The notes under the pieces are model-generated. The model was not told the origin of the DNA. It worked only from the letters and a program-made list of their open reading frames with translations, and ran no database searches. A DNA stretch of 64,000 nucleotides from RH-AL1 sp965198495. GTDB taxonomy: Bacteria > Pseudomonadota > Alphaproteobacteria > Rhizobiales > Beijerinckiaceae. The translations under genes were made by a program, and so were the position numbers. Every line of letters begins with the position of its first letter. Positions within the stretch are counted from its first letter, which is position 1. The stretch lies in NCBI GenBank assembly GCA_965198495.1, contig CBDAPL010000001.1, positions 558,001-622,000 of the forward strand, read 5' to 3'. This document shows positions 8,978 through 17,979 of the stretch, piece after piece.

Positions 8978-9783
8978 TCGTCACGACGATCGCCGTCGCC
9001 GCGCTGACCCTGTCGGCGGTCATGGCTCTGGCCTGGTACGTGCAACATCGCACGCGCAACGCTGGCTGGTCTGACGTCTTCTGGTCCTACGAGATGGGGC
9101 TGGGTGGCGTCTTTCTGGCGCTCGTGCCGTGGGGGCATCCTGGCTGGCCGAGCGCTCGGCAATGGCTGGTCGCGATCCTCGTGGTCGGCTGGTCGGTCAG
9201 GCTCGGGACCCACATCCTGCGCCGCACACTTGGATCCTCCAGCGAGGATCCCCGCTACGCGCAGTTCCGCCAGGATTGGAAGGACGACTTCCAGTCGCGC
9301 TTGTTCTGGTTCTTGCAGATCCAGGCCCTGGCGGCCTTCGTCCTGGTGCTTTCGGTTGGCATCGCCGCGCACAATCCGTCCGCCGGTATCCGCGTGTTGG
9401 ATGTCGTGGGCGCCTTCGTGCTGATCGGCGCGGTCCTCGGCGAGAACGCGGCCGACACGCAACTCAAGCAATTCGCCGCCGACAAGTCGAACAAGGGCAA
9501 GATCTGCGACGCCGGCCTGTGGGCCTGGTCCCGTCATCCGAACTATTTTTTCGAATGGCTCGGCTGGCTCGCCTACCCGATCATCGCCATCGATTTCGCC
9601 GGCGATTACCCCTGGGGGCTCATCGCCCTGTCGGGTCCGGTATTCATGTTCGTTCTGCTGCGCTACGTTTCCGGCGTGCCGCCGCTCGAGGAGCACATGA
9701 TCCGCAAGCACGGCGGCAACTTTCGCGGCTACCAGGAGCGCGTCAGCGCCTTCTTCCCCTTGCCGCCTTCGAAGGACCATTGA
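8974..9783 (+). CDS. DUF1295 (steroid 5-alpha-reductase-like) membrane protein
   Basis: This 269-residue integral membrane protein has several hydrophobic segments and the DUF1295 signature GLWAWSRHPNYFFEWLGWLA near residues 184-203, followed by the C-terminal region PPLEEHMIRKHG, GYQERVSAFFP. The family is related to steroid 5-alpha-reductases and isoprenylcysteine methyltransferases. In the context of two Cfa-like enzymes it may reduce or otherwise act on lipid double bonds; this is inferred. It overlaps the hydrolase gene by ATGA and its TGA shares a base with the ATG of the next methyltransferase. Confidence 0.88.
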   Translation: MIVTTIAVAALTLSAVMALAWYVQHRTRNAGWSDVFWSYEMGLGGVFLALVPWGHPGWPSARQWLVAILVVGWSVRLGTHILRRTLGSSSEDPRYAQFRQDWKDDFQSRLFWFLQIQALAAFVLVLSVGIAAHNPSAGIRVLDVVGAFVLIGAVLGENAADTQLKQFAADKSNKGKICDAGLWAWSRHPNYFFEWLGWLAYPIIAIDFAGDYPWGLIALSGPVFMFVLLRYVSGVPPLEEHMIRKHGGNFRGYQERVSAFFPLPPSKDH

Positions 9784-10811
9784 TGGATCTGCTGCCTGCC
9801 GCGATCGACGCCATCGAGCGGCTGCCCCTGCCGGACGCGGTGACGAGGGCCGGCATCGGCGCCCTCGTAAGTCGAACGCGCCGCAAGCTCGCCGTTCCGC
9901 GCAGGGCCGGAGAAGGCGCCTTCGCCGCCGGAATGGCGGACTACCCCATCGCCGAACATGCCGACGCCGCCAACGCCCAGCATTACGAGGTGCCGCCGGC
10001 CTTCTTCGGCTACTGTCTCGGACCTCGTCGGAAGTATTCGTGCTGTTTCTACGATCAGCCAGGCACGACCCTCGCCCAAGCCGAGGAGAACGCGCTCGCG
10101 CTGACCTGCGAACATGCCGCCCTCGTCGACGGCCAAAGCGTTCTCGAGCTCGGTTGCGGCTGGGGATCGCTGACGCTCTGGATGGCCGAGCGTTATCCCC
10201 GTTCGACAATCACGGCCGTGTCGAATTCGCGGAGCCAGCGCGCCTACATCATGGAGCAGGCGCGGCTGAAAGGCTTTGCCAACGTGGTGGTCGTAACCGC
10301 CGACATGAACGTCTTCGAGGCTGGCGAGACGTTCGACCGGATCGTCTCCGTCGAGATGTTCGAGCACATGGCGAACTGGCGCGCCCTTCTCGAGCGCACG
10401 CGCCGCTGGCTGCGGCCGGACGGTCTCCTGTTCGTCCATATCTTCACGCATGCCAGCGCGCCCTACCGGTTCGATCATCGCGACAAATCGGACTGGATCG
10501 CCCAGCATTTCTTCACCGGCGGCATCATGCCGAGCCGCAACCTCATCCGGCAGTTCGGCGACCTCTTCGAAGTCGGCGAGATGTGGGACTGGAACGGCGA
10601 GCACTACGCCCGCACGGCGCGCGACTGGCTGGCCAATTGCGACGCCCGCCGTGCCGAGATCGAGCTTCTTTTCGCGAACGTGTACGGCGGCGAGGCCAAG
10701 CTGTGGCTGCGGCGCTGGCGGCTGTTCTATTTGGCGACCGAGGGTCTCTTCGGCCATGCCGGCGGCACCACATGGGGCGTCACGCACTATCGCCTGCGGC
10801 CGGTCGCGTGA
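9783..10811 (+). CDS. Cfa-like SAM-dependent methyltransferase (copy 2)
   Basis: This second, divergent member of the cyclopropane-synthase superfamily has 342 residues. It carries HYEVPPAFFGYCLGPRRKYS, the SAM motif VLELGCGWGSLTLWMA, the IVSVEMFEHMANW motif and the FFTGGIMPS segment. It resembles the plant-type coclaurine N-methyltransferase-like branch more than copy 1, so the two enzymes probably differ in substrate. The reading frame stays open far upstream, but the ATG at 9783 overlaps the DUF1295 stop as TGATG and the protein begins sensibly there. Confidence 0.88.
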   Translation: MDLLPAAIDAIERLPLPDAVTRAGIGALVSRTRRKLAVPRRAGEGAFAAGMADYPIAEHADAANAQHYEVPPAFFGYCLGPRRKYSCCFYDQPGTTLAQAEENALALTCEHAALVDGQSVLELGCGWGSLTLWMAERYPRSTITAVSNSRSQRAYIMEQARLKGFANVVVVTADMNVFEAGETFDRIVSVEMFEHMANWRALLERTRRWLRPDGLLFVHIFTHASAPYRFDHRDKSDWIAQHFFTGGIMPSRNLIRQFGDLFEVGEMWDWNGEHYARTARDWLANCDARRAEIELLFANVYGGEAKLWLRRWRLFYLATEGLFGHAGGTTWGVTHYRLRPVA

Positions 10812-11390
10812 ATGGGCGCGATCGTCGCCACGAGAGACGCGTATCGCGGCCTCAAGGCTAGAAGTACCGCCTACCTCTTCAACGCCGACCCGCTCGCCGC
10901 CATCGCCAATGCGGGCGCGTTGCTCGTCTGGAGCAGCCAGCCGACCTATCCCATCTATGTCGCGCTGCTCGTCGGCCGCGATTTCTGGCCGAGCCTGCTC
11001 ACTTGGTTCTCGACGCCGCTGTTCTTCAGCGTGCCGCTCGTCGCCCGCGCCCACCCGCTTGGCTCGCGCGCCCTTTTCGTGCTCGCCGGCATCGCCAATA
11101 CGCTGTTGTCGGTGAAGGCGTTCGGGCCGGCTTCGGGCGTCGGTTGGTTCCTGATCCCGTGCCTCGTCATCGCGACGGCGTTCTTCCGATGGAGCGAATG
11201 GAAGCTCGCGCTCGGTCTGGCCGTGCTTTGCGGCCTGGCCGCGCTGCTCGTCCAACACGCGGGCGCACCGCTCCACACCTACAGTGTCGCGGAGTACCGC
11301 GCCCTCACGCGCCTCAATGTTTGGAGCGCCTCCATTCTCTCAGCGTACCTGCTCTTCGTGGCTGTGCGCGCGCCGCGCGCCGCCGTATAG
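10812..11390 (+). CDS. conserved integral membrane protein
   Basis: The 192-residue protein has about five hydrophobic segments, with a soluble N-terminal stretch of roughly 30 residues. Its ATG follows the stop codon of the Cfa-like gene with no spacing, so it is almost certainly co-translated. I do not recognise a named domain. Position as the last gene of the plus-strand arm suggests a role with the lipid-modifying enzymes, for example as a membrane scaffold or transporter. Confidence 0.75.
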   Translation: MGAIVATRDAYRGLKARSTAYLFNADPLAAIANAGALLVWSSQPTYPIYVALLVGRDFWPSLLTWFSTPLFFSVPLVARAHPLGSRALFVLAGIANTLLSVKAFGPASGVGWFLIPCLVIATAFFRWSEWKLALGLAVLCGLAALLVQHAGAPLHTYSVAEYRALTRLNVWSASILSAYLLFVAVRAPRAAV

Positions 11391-11444
11391 GGCGATCGAC
11401 GACGGCTCTCGCGGGCCGCCGCACTTTCCCAGGGCAAGGCGCGA

Positions 11445-11858
11445 TCATGCGGCGAGCTTGGCGACCCAGTTGGAGATCAGATAACCGAGCGTCGCCGCCG
11501 TGCCGGTCAGCACGCTGCCCCAGCAGACGTCGGCGAAGGTGATCCGCCAATCCCAGTTGCGCAGCGTGGCCCAATTGGTGAAATCGTAGACGCCGTAAGA
11601 AAAGAAACCGAACAGCACGCCGTATAACAGCGCGGTCGACCACTCGCCGTTCTTGAACGCGGGGGTCACCGCGAAGATCACGACGCCGACGATGAAGATG
11701 AGGTAGAACGCGACGGCCGGCGCCGGGAGGAACTTGGGCAGCAGGATGTCGCCGAGCGTCGGCTTGTAGAGCCGCGTCGTCATAAGGCTCAGCCACACCG
11801 CGTCGACCGCCAGGAAGACGACGAGCGTGGCGACGTAGGCGGCGACATACTTGATCAT
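11445..11858 (-). CDS. DUF2177 family membrane protein
   Basis: This 137-residue membrane protein matches DUF2177 (COG4852): it opens with IKYVAAYVATLVVFLAVDAVWL and contains DFTNWATLRNWDWRITFADV before a last membrane segment. DUF2177 genes are frequent companions of Cfa/DUF1365/COG2907 clusters and of the RpoE-ChrR photo-oxidative stress regulon in alphaproteobacteria. It converges on the preceding plus-strand arm with a 54-base gap. Function unknown. Confidence 0.85.
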   Translation of the reverse strand: MIKYVAAYVATLVVFLAVDAVWLSLMTTRLYKPTLGDILLPKFLPAPAVAFYLIFIVGVVIFAVTPAFKNGEWSTALLYGVLFGFFSYGVYDFTNWATLRNWDWRITFADVCWGSVLTGTAATLGYLISNWVAKLAA

Positions 11859-11921
11859 CGAACGCTCCAGGAAATTTTACGTCAGACGGCTGGAACGTGC
11901 GGCAGAGGTTCCGGCGTCGGT

Positions 11922-13670
11922 TCACGCGATCAGCACAGCCGCCGCGGGCACGTCAAGCGTCCAGACGACACCGCCCGGATCGAAGGCGATGGCCGACTTG
12001 CCGCCGAGCGCGCGGCCGGCGATCCGGTCCATGACGGTGCGGCCGAACCCCTGCCGCGTCGGCGCGGTGACACGTGGGCCGCCCGTCTCGCGCCAGATCA
12101 TCGTCATCGTCCGCTCGTTCTCGCCGCCGAAGGACCAGCTGATCTTCACGACGCCGTCGTCGCTCGAAAGCGCGCCATATTTGGCGGCATTCGTCGAGAG
12201 CTCGTGAAGGGCGATCCCGATGTTCTGCGCGGCGATCGGCCGAATGAGGATGTCGTCGCCCTCGAGCCGGATCCTCGTGTCGAACAATTCGAGGTAGTGA
12301 TTGAGTTGCGAGCGGATCAAATCCATCAGCGACGCACCCTTCCAGTCGAGGCTGGAGAGAAGATCGTGCGAGCCGGCGAGGCCCGCGAGACGCTCGGTGA
12401 ATTTTTTGACGAAGTCCTCCGGCGTGATGTCGCGCGTCATGCTCTGGCGCGCCATCGCCTGGATCACCGCAAGCAGGTTCTTGGATCGATGGGTCAGTTC
12501 ACGCATCAGGAAGCGGACATGATCCTCCCGCTTCTTCTGGGCTGAAACGTTTCGCATGATGAGGGAAGCGCCGATCAGCGGCCCGTCCGGCGCCCGCATC
12601 GGCGCGCTGGTGATCCAAAGATCGACCGCCTCGCCGTTCTTGAGCACCTGCGTTGTCTCGAACTCGTGAGCCTCGCCGTCGGTGACGAGCTTGAACTGCT
12701 CGTCGCGCTCCTCGGCCGTCATGTCGGGGAAGATCAATCCCAACGGCGCGCCGATCACGGCCTCCGCCTCGACGCCGAATAATTGACGTGCGCCGGCATT
12801 CCAAGAGGAGACGGTACCTTCGAGATCGATGCTGACGATGGCGTCGACAGAGGAGGCGACGATCGAGGCGAGTTCCGCGTTGGAGCGCTCCGCCGCCTTG
12901 CGTTGCGCTTCGCCATTCTTCTGATCCGTGACATCGAAACTCAGGGAGACCATACGTTCAAGGTCACCTCCCGACCCGTTGAACAGGCGACCGCGGGAGG
13001 CGATCCATCGAGTTTCACCATCGCGACGAACGATACGGAACGCTTTCTCGAAATCGCGCGCGGGCCGGCCGTCTGTCTGGAAGTCGGCGATCAGCGCGCC
13101 GAGGTCCTCGGGATGGATGCGCTCGATCAGTTTATTGGGCTTGAGAGACTCACCCGCTATGAGCGGCTCGAGATCGAAAAGCTCGATCAGGTTGTCGGAA
13201 TGCACGAAAGTATGCGTCGGGATGACCCAATCGAGGATCGCGAGACCGGCGCAGGCTTGCGCGAGCAGCAGCCGATCCTTGCTATCGCGCAGATCCGCCT
13301 CGACCTTCTGCAGGCGGAGCAACGAACGCACAAGCGCCAGCATCTCGCGCGGCTCGATCGGATCGACGAGGTATGCGTCGATGCAACTCTCGATTTCGGC
13401 TTGCTGGTCATCACCGAAGCCCCGGGCGATCTGCACGATGAAGGTGCCGGCGCTGTCCCGCTTGATACGATGGCAAAACGCGACGTCGGCAAGATCGTGA
13501 TCAAGGATCACCAAAGGCGGCGGCTCGAGCGCTATGTAGGCGAGCGCTTCCGGGCCGGTCGAGACCCCGACGACGGCATGGCCGGCGTGTGTAAGCAGCG
13601 CGACATTTGCCGCGCGCCGTTCCTCCGACGGTCCGACGACAAGGATCGCTCCCGCGCTGCTCAAGGCCAT
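11922..13670 (-). CDS. HWE-family sensor histidine kinase with N-terminal receiver-like and PAS domains
   Basis: The 582-residue protein begins with a receiver-like domain (GAILVVGPSEE, then VILDHDLAD near residue 55), followed by two PAS domains at about residues 135-255 and 270-385, and an HWE kinase core. The phosphoacceptor region is LMRELTHRSKNLLAVIQ near residue 390, the N box is ALHELSTNAAKYGAL and the WRETGGP motif defines the HWE class. No membrane segment is seen, so it is probably cytosolic. GAGGGGG precedes the ATG at 13670. There is no response regulator gene next to it. In this order such kinases often feed general-stress or light signalling. Confidence 0.92.
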   Translation of the reverse strand: MALSSAGAILVVGPSEERRAANVALLTHAGHAVVGVSTGPEALAYIALEPPPLVILDHDLADVAFCHRIKRDSAGTFIVQIARGFGDDQQAEIESCIDAYLVDPIEPREMLALVRSLLRLQKVEADLRDSKDRLLLAQACAGLAILDWVIPTHTFVHSDNLIELFDLEPLIAGESLKPNKLIERIHPEDLGALIADFQTDGRPARDFEKAFRIVRRDGETRWIASRGRLFNGSGGDLERMVSLSFDVTDQKNGEAQRKAAERSNAELASIVASSVDAIVSIDLEGTVSSWNAGARQLFGVEAEAVIGAPLGLIFPDMTAEERDEQFKLVTDGEAHEFETTQVLKNGEAVDLWITSAPMRAPDGPLIGASLIMRNVSAQKKREDHVRFLMRELTHRSKNLLAVIQAMARQSMTRDITPEDFVKKFTERLAGLAGSHDLLSSLDWKGASLMDLIRSQLNHYLELFDTRIRLEGDDILIRPIAAQNIGIALHELSTNAAKYGALSSDDGVVKISWSFGGENERTMTMIWRETGGPRVTAPTRQGFGRTVMDRIAGRALGGKSAIAFDPGGVVWTLDVPAAAVLIA

Positions 13671-13820
13671 ACCCCCTCAAGCCTGTCACCGATCCCCCGA
13701 TCGGCCGCGGTTGACCGCGCGACAAGCCCAAACCGGCACTTCACGAAAGCGCGAGCATCCTGTCAATCACCCATGCAGATTCGTCGTTCGAAAAACTTAC
13801 AGGCTCCTGATCCGCCGGGA

Positions 13821-14330
13821 TCAATCGGTCATCATCAGTGCCCAATAGGTTTTGAAGCGCGTGCCAGGCGCATCCGCGGCGGCGATCCCCATACGACGCA
13901 TCTTCTTATCGAGCAGGTTGAGGTTGTGGCTTGGCGAGCGCTGCCAGCCGCCAAGGGCGGCGTCGGCATTGGCATAGCCGGCCGAGACGTTCTCGACGGC
14001 GTAGCCCTTGATATGGTGCGAGGCGTTAAGACGATGGTCGAGCGAGCCGGCGATCTCGTGGCTCAGATGGTCGGCTCGCGCCATCGCATTCGCCTGCTCC
14101 TGCGCAAGCAGCATGAGACCCGGATCAATCGTTACGGAGGACAGATCATGGGCTTCGCGATAGGCGGAGATACGGGCCCGCACCTCGGCGGGGTCGAGGC
14201 GCACCACCACGCTCGGCCGCGCGACATCGGGCGCTTTGTCTTCCGAAGCGAGGCAGCCGCCGAGCGCGAGGCTCGCCGCGAGCACGGCAAACCGATACCA
14301 GAGTAGCGGCGTAAAAGCTCCGTTGGCCAT
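13821..14330 (-). CDS. CAP/SCP-domain lipoprotein
   Basis: The 169-residue precursor has a hydrophobic leader ending in the lipobox LALGGC, so it should be a lipoprotein. The mature part is a CAP (SCP/PR-1-like) domain: ADHLSHEIAGSLDHRL, ENVSAGY, and WQRSPSHNLNLLDK, which supply the usual His/Glu cavity residues. Bacterial CAP proteins are extracytoplasmic and their activities are mostly unproven. It starts 3 bases after the stop of the mechanosensitive-channel gene and is probably in the same transcript. Confidence 0.87.
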   Translation of the reverse strand: MANGAFTPLLWYRFAVLAASLALGGCLASEDKAPDVARPSVVVRLDPAEVRARISAYREAHDLSSVTIDPGLMLLAQEQANAMARADHLSHEIAGSLDHRLNASHHIKGYAVENVSAGYANADAALGGWQRSPSHNLNLLDKKMRRMGIAAADAPGTRFKTYWALMMTD

Positions 14331-14333
14331 CTC

Positions 14334-16817
14334 TCAGCCGATCTTCCGAGCGCGAGACGGCGCCGCGTCCGTCGCGCGTTGCGCCTGCAGGATCGTTTCG
14401 AGCCGGTCGAGCCCGATGATGTTGATGCCGAGTGGATCCGCGGGCGGTCCGTCGAAGAAATGATGTTCGCGAAACTGCCGGCAGATCTCGAAGTAGAGAT
14501 CGCTCTTGGTGCGAACCATGTTCTCGACGTCTGCCACAAAGCAGAACAGATCGAACGTCATTGCGCCGGCCGTTAGATTCGTGAAGCGGACCTGCGGGGA
14601 CGGCAGCGAGACGACGGCTTCATTCCCTCGCGCGATGTCGATGAGCACCTGGCGCACCTTCTCCGGATCGGCCGAGGCATGCACGGTGATCTCGATGGTC
14701 ATGCGGCCGATACGGTCGGTGCGCATCAGGTTCTTGACCACGCCGCTGACGAGGTTGGAATTCGGCACGATGACGGACGCGCGATCGAAGGTCTCGATCT
14801 CGGTCGAGCGTACGTTGATCTTGCGGACATAGCCCTGTTCGGTTCCGACGATCACCCAATCGCCGACCCGAACCGCGCGCTCCCATAGCAGGATCAGACC
14901 GGAGACAAAATTGTTGACGACCGACTGAAGACCGAAACCGATACCCACCGACAAGGCGCCGGCGACGATCGCCAGCTTCTGAAAATCGACGCCGAGATTG
15001 GCGGCGGCCAGCGTCAGCGCCAGAAGGAAGCCGACGTAGCCAAGGCTCGTTTTGATCGAATTCCGCAGCCCGGAGTCGAGCCGCGTCTGCGGCAGATAGC
15101 GATCCTCCAGCCACGCCTGCACGGCTCGCGTGGCGGCGAGCACCAGAAGGAAGCTGATCAGCGCGACCACGATTCCCTCGATGGATATGGTCACGTCACC
15201 GACCTTGAAGCCGAAGAAGATCGCATGGAGGTTGCCGCGGATGTCGGTCGACTGCATGCCCCAGGGCGCGATGACGACGAGCAGCGCGAGACCGATGATG
15301 AAGAGGCGCGCGGCACCCGATAGCAGGATCGCCATCTGGCCGAGAGTCTCGCGGCGTATGCCGACCGTATAAATGAGCATCCGACCCATCATGGAGCCGG
15401 GCTGAAAGCCGAGTTCGCAGGCCTTTTCGATTAACCTGACGAGCAGAAAGACGACGGCGAGCGTGCACGAGACGAGCAGGATCTGGTCGACCAGGAAGGT
15501 GGCGAAAGCGATATAGCCCACCACGGTCGCGATGCTGAGGCAGACGATGAGGGTCCAGGCGCCCCCGCGAATGATCCCGTAGTAGTCGCGCTTCTGGGAG
15601 ACCGAAGCGCCCGGCTTCGACAAGTCGGCGCTCGGGTTGTTGGCTTCAGGATCGTCGCCAAGATCGATCAGGGCGATCGCCATCGCTATCGCGACAAAGA
15701 GTGCTCCGACGCCCTGCGCGGCGACCGAGAAGCGCCAGTCGGCGAGGATCACCTCGTTCAAGGATTCCATCACCTTCGAGCCGGCGACGATGATCGCGAT
15801 CCCGACGATGAGGCGGACGAGCTTGTCGCTGGTCTTGTCGTCGAAATTGAAGAGGCGCCATTTAGGCCGGCGCGGCGCGAGAATGCCGCGCGAGAGCCCC
15901 GCGGCGATGGCGATGCGGATGATCCCCCATTGCATCTCGTTGAAGAGTGATGAGACGACCGGATCGGCCGCGGCGAAGAAGGCGAAGACGAAGATCACGC
16001 CGTACATGATCGCGATCATCGAGCCAGCGACGGACAAGCTCGTCCAGCACGCGACGACGATCTTCAGCCAGGTGGAGGGCTTCTCGACCTGTAGTTCATG
16101 GCTGACCAGCCGCTTCGCCAAACGGGTCAGCGGCAAGTAGAGGGCGATGACCGCGATCACGAGGGCCCAGAACCAGGCAAGCTTGGCTCCGGACGTGTTG
16201 CGATTGAAGCCGACGAGCCAGTCGTCGAAGATGCGCGTCGCGGCGGCGATAGTCGCCGGGCTCTCGCGCGCCACGAAGAACCAGAGCGGCGGCGATAGAA
16301 CGCTGATCGAGCGCCGGAACAACGAGTTGGTAAACAGCGCGCGCTGTTTCTTGGAGATGTAGGCCGCGTCTTGCGTCGCCTCGATCTCCAAGGTCTTGGC
16401 GCGCTTCAAAAGGCCATCGTTCTCGTCGAACGTCTTTAGCAGCGCCTCGCGCTGCTTGGTGACGTCGGTGGCCTCGCCGGTAGTGGTCGCGCCGAGCTGG
16501 TCGAGACGCGCCTTCATGGCGATCGTGCGTGGCGTGAGACGCTCGACCAGCGCTTGGGCCTGTGTGGCAAGTGGGCCCACGTCGCCCGCGAGTGTGTTCA
16601 AGGTCTGCTGCGTTATTTCGGATTGATCGACCTGCTTTTCGATGTCCTTCAGCTTGCCGTTGAGCGCGTCCACAGCGGAGGTAAGCTGCTCCTGCGTCTG
16701 TCTCGGCGGCTCGGCGGATGCCCGCGTCGGTGTTGGAGCTTGCGCCGCCGCGATGCTCGCCGAAGACACGAGCGCTACGAGAGCGGCGGCTATAATCTGA
16801 CGAGTGGTCTTGGTCAT
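14334..16817 (-). CDS. large mechanosensitive channel, MscS family with DUF3772-type N-terminus
   Basis: The 827-residue protein has a signal peptide (cleavage near AAAQA, residue 27), a periplasmic coiled-coil domain of about 160 residues rich in Gln and Leu, then about eleven membrane segments, and a C-terminal MscS core. The pore helix and beta domain are recognisable from SVGIGFGLQSVVNNFVSG, RVGDWVIVGTEQGYVRKI, TFDRASVIVPNSNLVSG and the alpha-beta end region. It is of the MscK/YbdG-like large type. Role: relief of turgor on osmotic downshock. It is followed directly by the CAP lipoprotein gene. Confidence 0.92.
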   Translation of the reverse strand: MTKTTRQIIAAALVALVSSASIAAAQAPTPTRASAEPPRQTQEQLTSAVDALNGKLKDIEKQVDQSEITQQTLNTLAGDVGPLATQAQALVERLTPRTIAMKARLDQLGATTTGEATDVTKQREALLKTFDENDGLLKRAKTLEIEATQDAAYISKKQRALFTNSLFRRSISVLSPPLWFFVARESPATIAAATRIFDDWLVGFNRNTSGAKLAWFWALVIAVIALYLPLTRLAKRLVSHELQVEKPSTWLKIVVACWTSLSVAGSMIAIMYGVIFVFAFFAAADPVVSSLFNEMQWGIIRIAIAAGLSRGILAPRRPKWRLFNFDDKTSDKLVRLIVGIAIIVAGSKVMESLNEVILADWRFSVAAQGVGALFVAIAMAIALIDLGDDPEANNPSADLSKPGASVSQKRDYYGIIRGGAWTLIVCLSIATVVGYIAFATFLVDQILLVSCTLAVVFLLVRLIEKACELGFQPGSMMGRMLIYTVGIRRETLGQMAILLSGAARLFIIGLALLVVIAPWGMQSTDIRGNLHAIFFGFKVGDVTISIEGIVVALISFLLVLAATRAVQAWLEDRYLPQTRLDSGLRNSIKTSLGYVGFLLALTLAAANLGVDFQKLAIVAGALSVGIGFGLQSVVNNFVSGLILLWERAVRVGDWVIVGTEQGYVRKINVRSTEIETFDRASVIVPNSNLVSGVVKNLMRTDRIGRMTIEITVHASADPEKVRQVLIDIARGNEAVVSLPSPQVRFTNLTAGAMTFDLFCFVADVENMVRTKSDLYFEICRQFREHHFFDGPPADPLGINIIGLDRLETILQAQRATDAAPSRARKIG

Positions 16818-16935
16818 CGGCTCGCAACGAAGATCGCGGCGTGTTGCCGCGAGAGCAGCGCCATTCGGCGCAAGGTGAGCTGGTTAAAAGCCGTCGAAAT
16901 CCGGTTTTGTTGCGGCGCGGCGTGCTTCTGGCCGG

Positions 16936-17979
16936 TCAAGCCACTGGCGGATAAGGGTGTACGCCGCCTTGATAGTCGGTGACGCGGTACTCGCCCCGCG
17001 CCGCGTCGTCCAGGTAAGCCGGACCGATGGGCGACTTGCCGTAGCCGCCCGGGATATCGAGGACGTATTGCGGCTGGCATAGCCCCGACACGCGCCCGCG
17101 CAGCCCGCGAACGAGGGCCTGCCCCTCCGCGATCGACAAGCGGAAGTGCGAGGTGCCCGGCGCGAGGTCGGGATGATGCAGGTAGTAGGGCTTGATACGC
17201 GCCTCGACGAACGTGCGCATGAGGCTGGCGAGCGTATCGGCGTCGTCGTTGACGCCGCGCAGCAGCACGCTCTGGCTGACCAGGACGAAGCCGGCATCGG
17301 CGAGCCTTCCGCAGGCTGCCCGTGCCTGCGGCGTCAGTTCGCGCGGATGATTGGCGTGGATCGCCACATAGACCGTCTTGCCGGAAGCCCGCAGACCCTC
17401 GATCAGCGCCGGCGTGACGCGCTCGGGCGCGACGACCGGCACGCGCGTGTGAACGCGCAGGATCCGCGTATGGGCGATTTCCGCGAGCCCAGCCGATACA
17501 GCGGCAAGCCGGCGCGGCGACGCGGCGAGCGGATCCCCGCCGGTGAGGATCACTTCCCATATCGCCGGCCGCGCCGCGATATAGGCCATGGCGGTCGCGA
17601 GCGCCGCCGCGTCCATCGTGTTTGGCTGGCCCGGGCCGACCATCTCGCGCCGGAAACAAAACCGGCAATAGACGGCGCAGACGTGCAGCAGCTTCAGCAG
17701 CACGCGATCGGGGTAGCGATGAACGATCCCCTCGCAGGGGCTATGCGCGGCGTCACCGATCGGGTCGGCACGCTCGTTGGAACCGGTGGCGAGCTCGCGG
17801 GCGTCGGGGAGAAACTGGCGCGCGATCGGGTCGCCGGGATCGCCGACATCGATGAGATCCGCCATGAGCGGGGTGATCGCGATGGCATAACGGCTGGCGA
17901 TCGTGGTCGCCGCGGAAGCGGCGTTCGCCTGTATCAGTCCACGCTCCACAAGGGCCGCCGCATCGCGCAGAGTGTTCAA
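16936..17979 (-). CDS. epmB: EF-P lysine 2,3-aminomutase (EpmB/KamA family)
   Basis: This radical-SAM PLP enzyme converts (S)-alpha-lysine to (R)-beta-lysine for attachment to EF-P. The 347 residues contain the cluster motif CAVYCRFC, then EVILTGGDPLAASPRRL, RVHTRVPVV and KPYYLHHPDLAPGTSHFR, all typical of the KamA/YjeK family. The start is TTG at 17979, overlapping the epmA stop as TTGA, so the two genes are translationally coupled. With epmA alongside and efp just beyond, the beta-lysylation pathway is well supported. Confidence 0.93.
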   Translation of the reverse strand: MNTLRDAAALVERGLIQANAASAATTIASRYAIAITPLMADLIDVGDPGDPIARQFLPDARELATGSNERADPIGDAAHSPCEGIVHRYPDRVLLKLLHVCAVYCRFCFRREMVGPGQPNTMDAAALATAMAYIAARPAIWEVILTGGDPLAASPRRLAAVSAGLAEIAHTRILRVHTRVPVVAPERVTPALIEGLRASGKTVYVAIHANHPRELTPQARAACGRLADAGFVLVSQSVLLRGVNDDADTLASLMRTFVEARIKPYYLHHPDLAPGTSHFRLSIAEGQALVRGLRGRVSGLCQPQYVLDIPGGYGKSPIGPAYLDDAARGEYRVTDYQGGVHPYPPVA

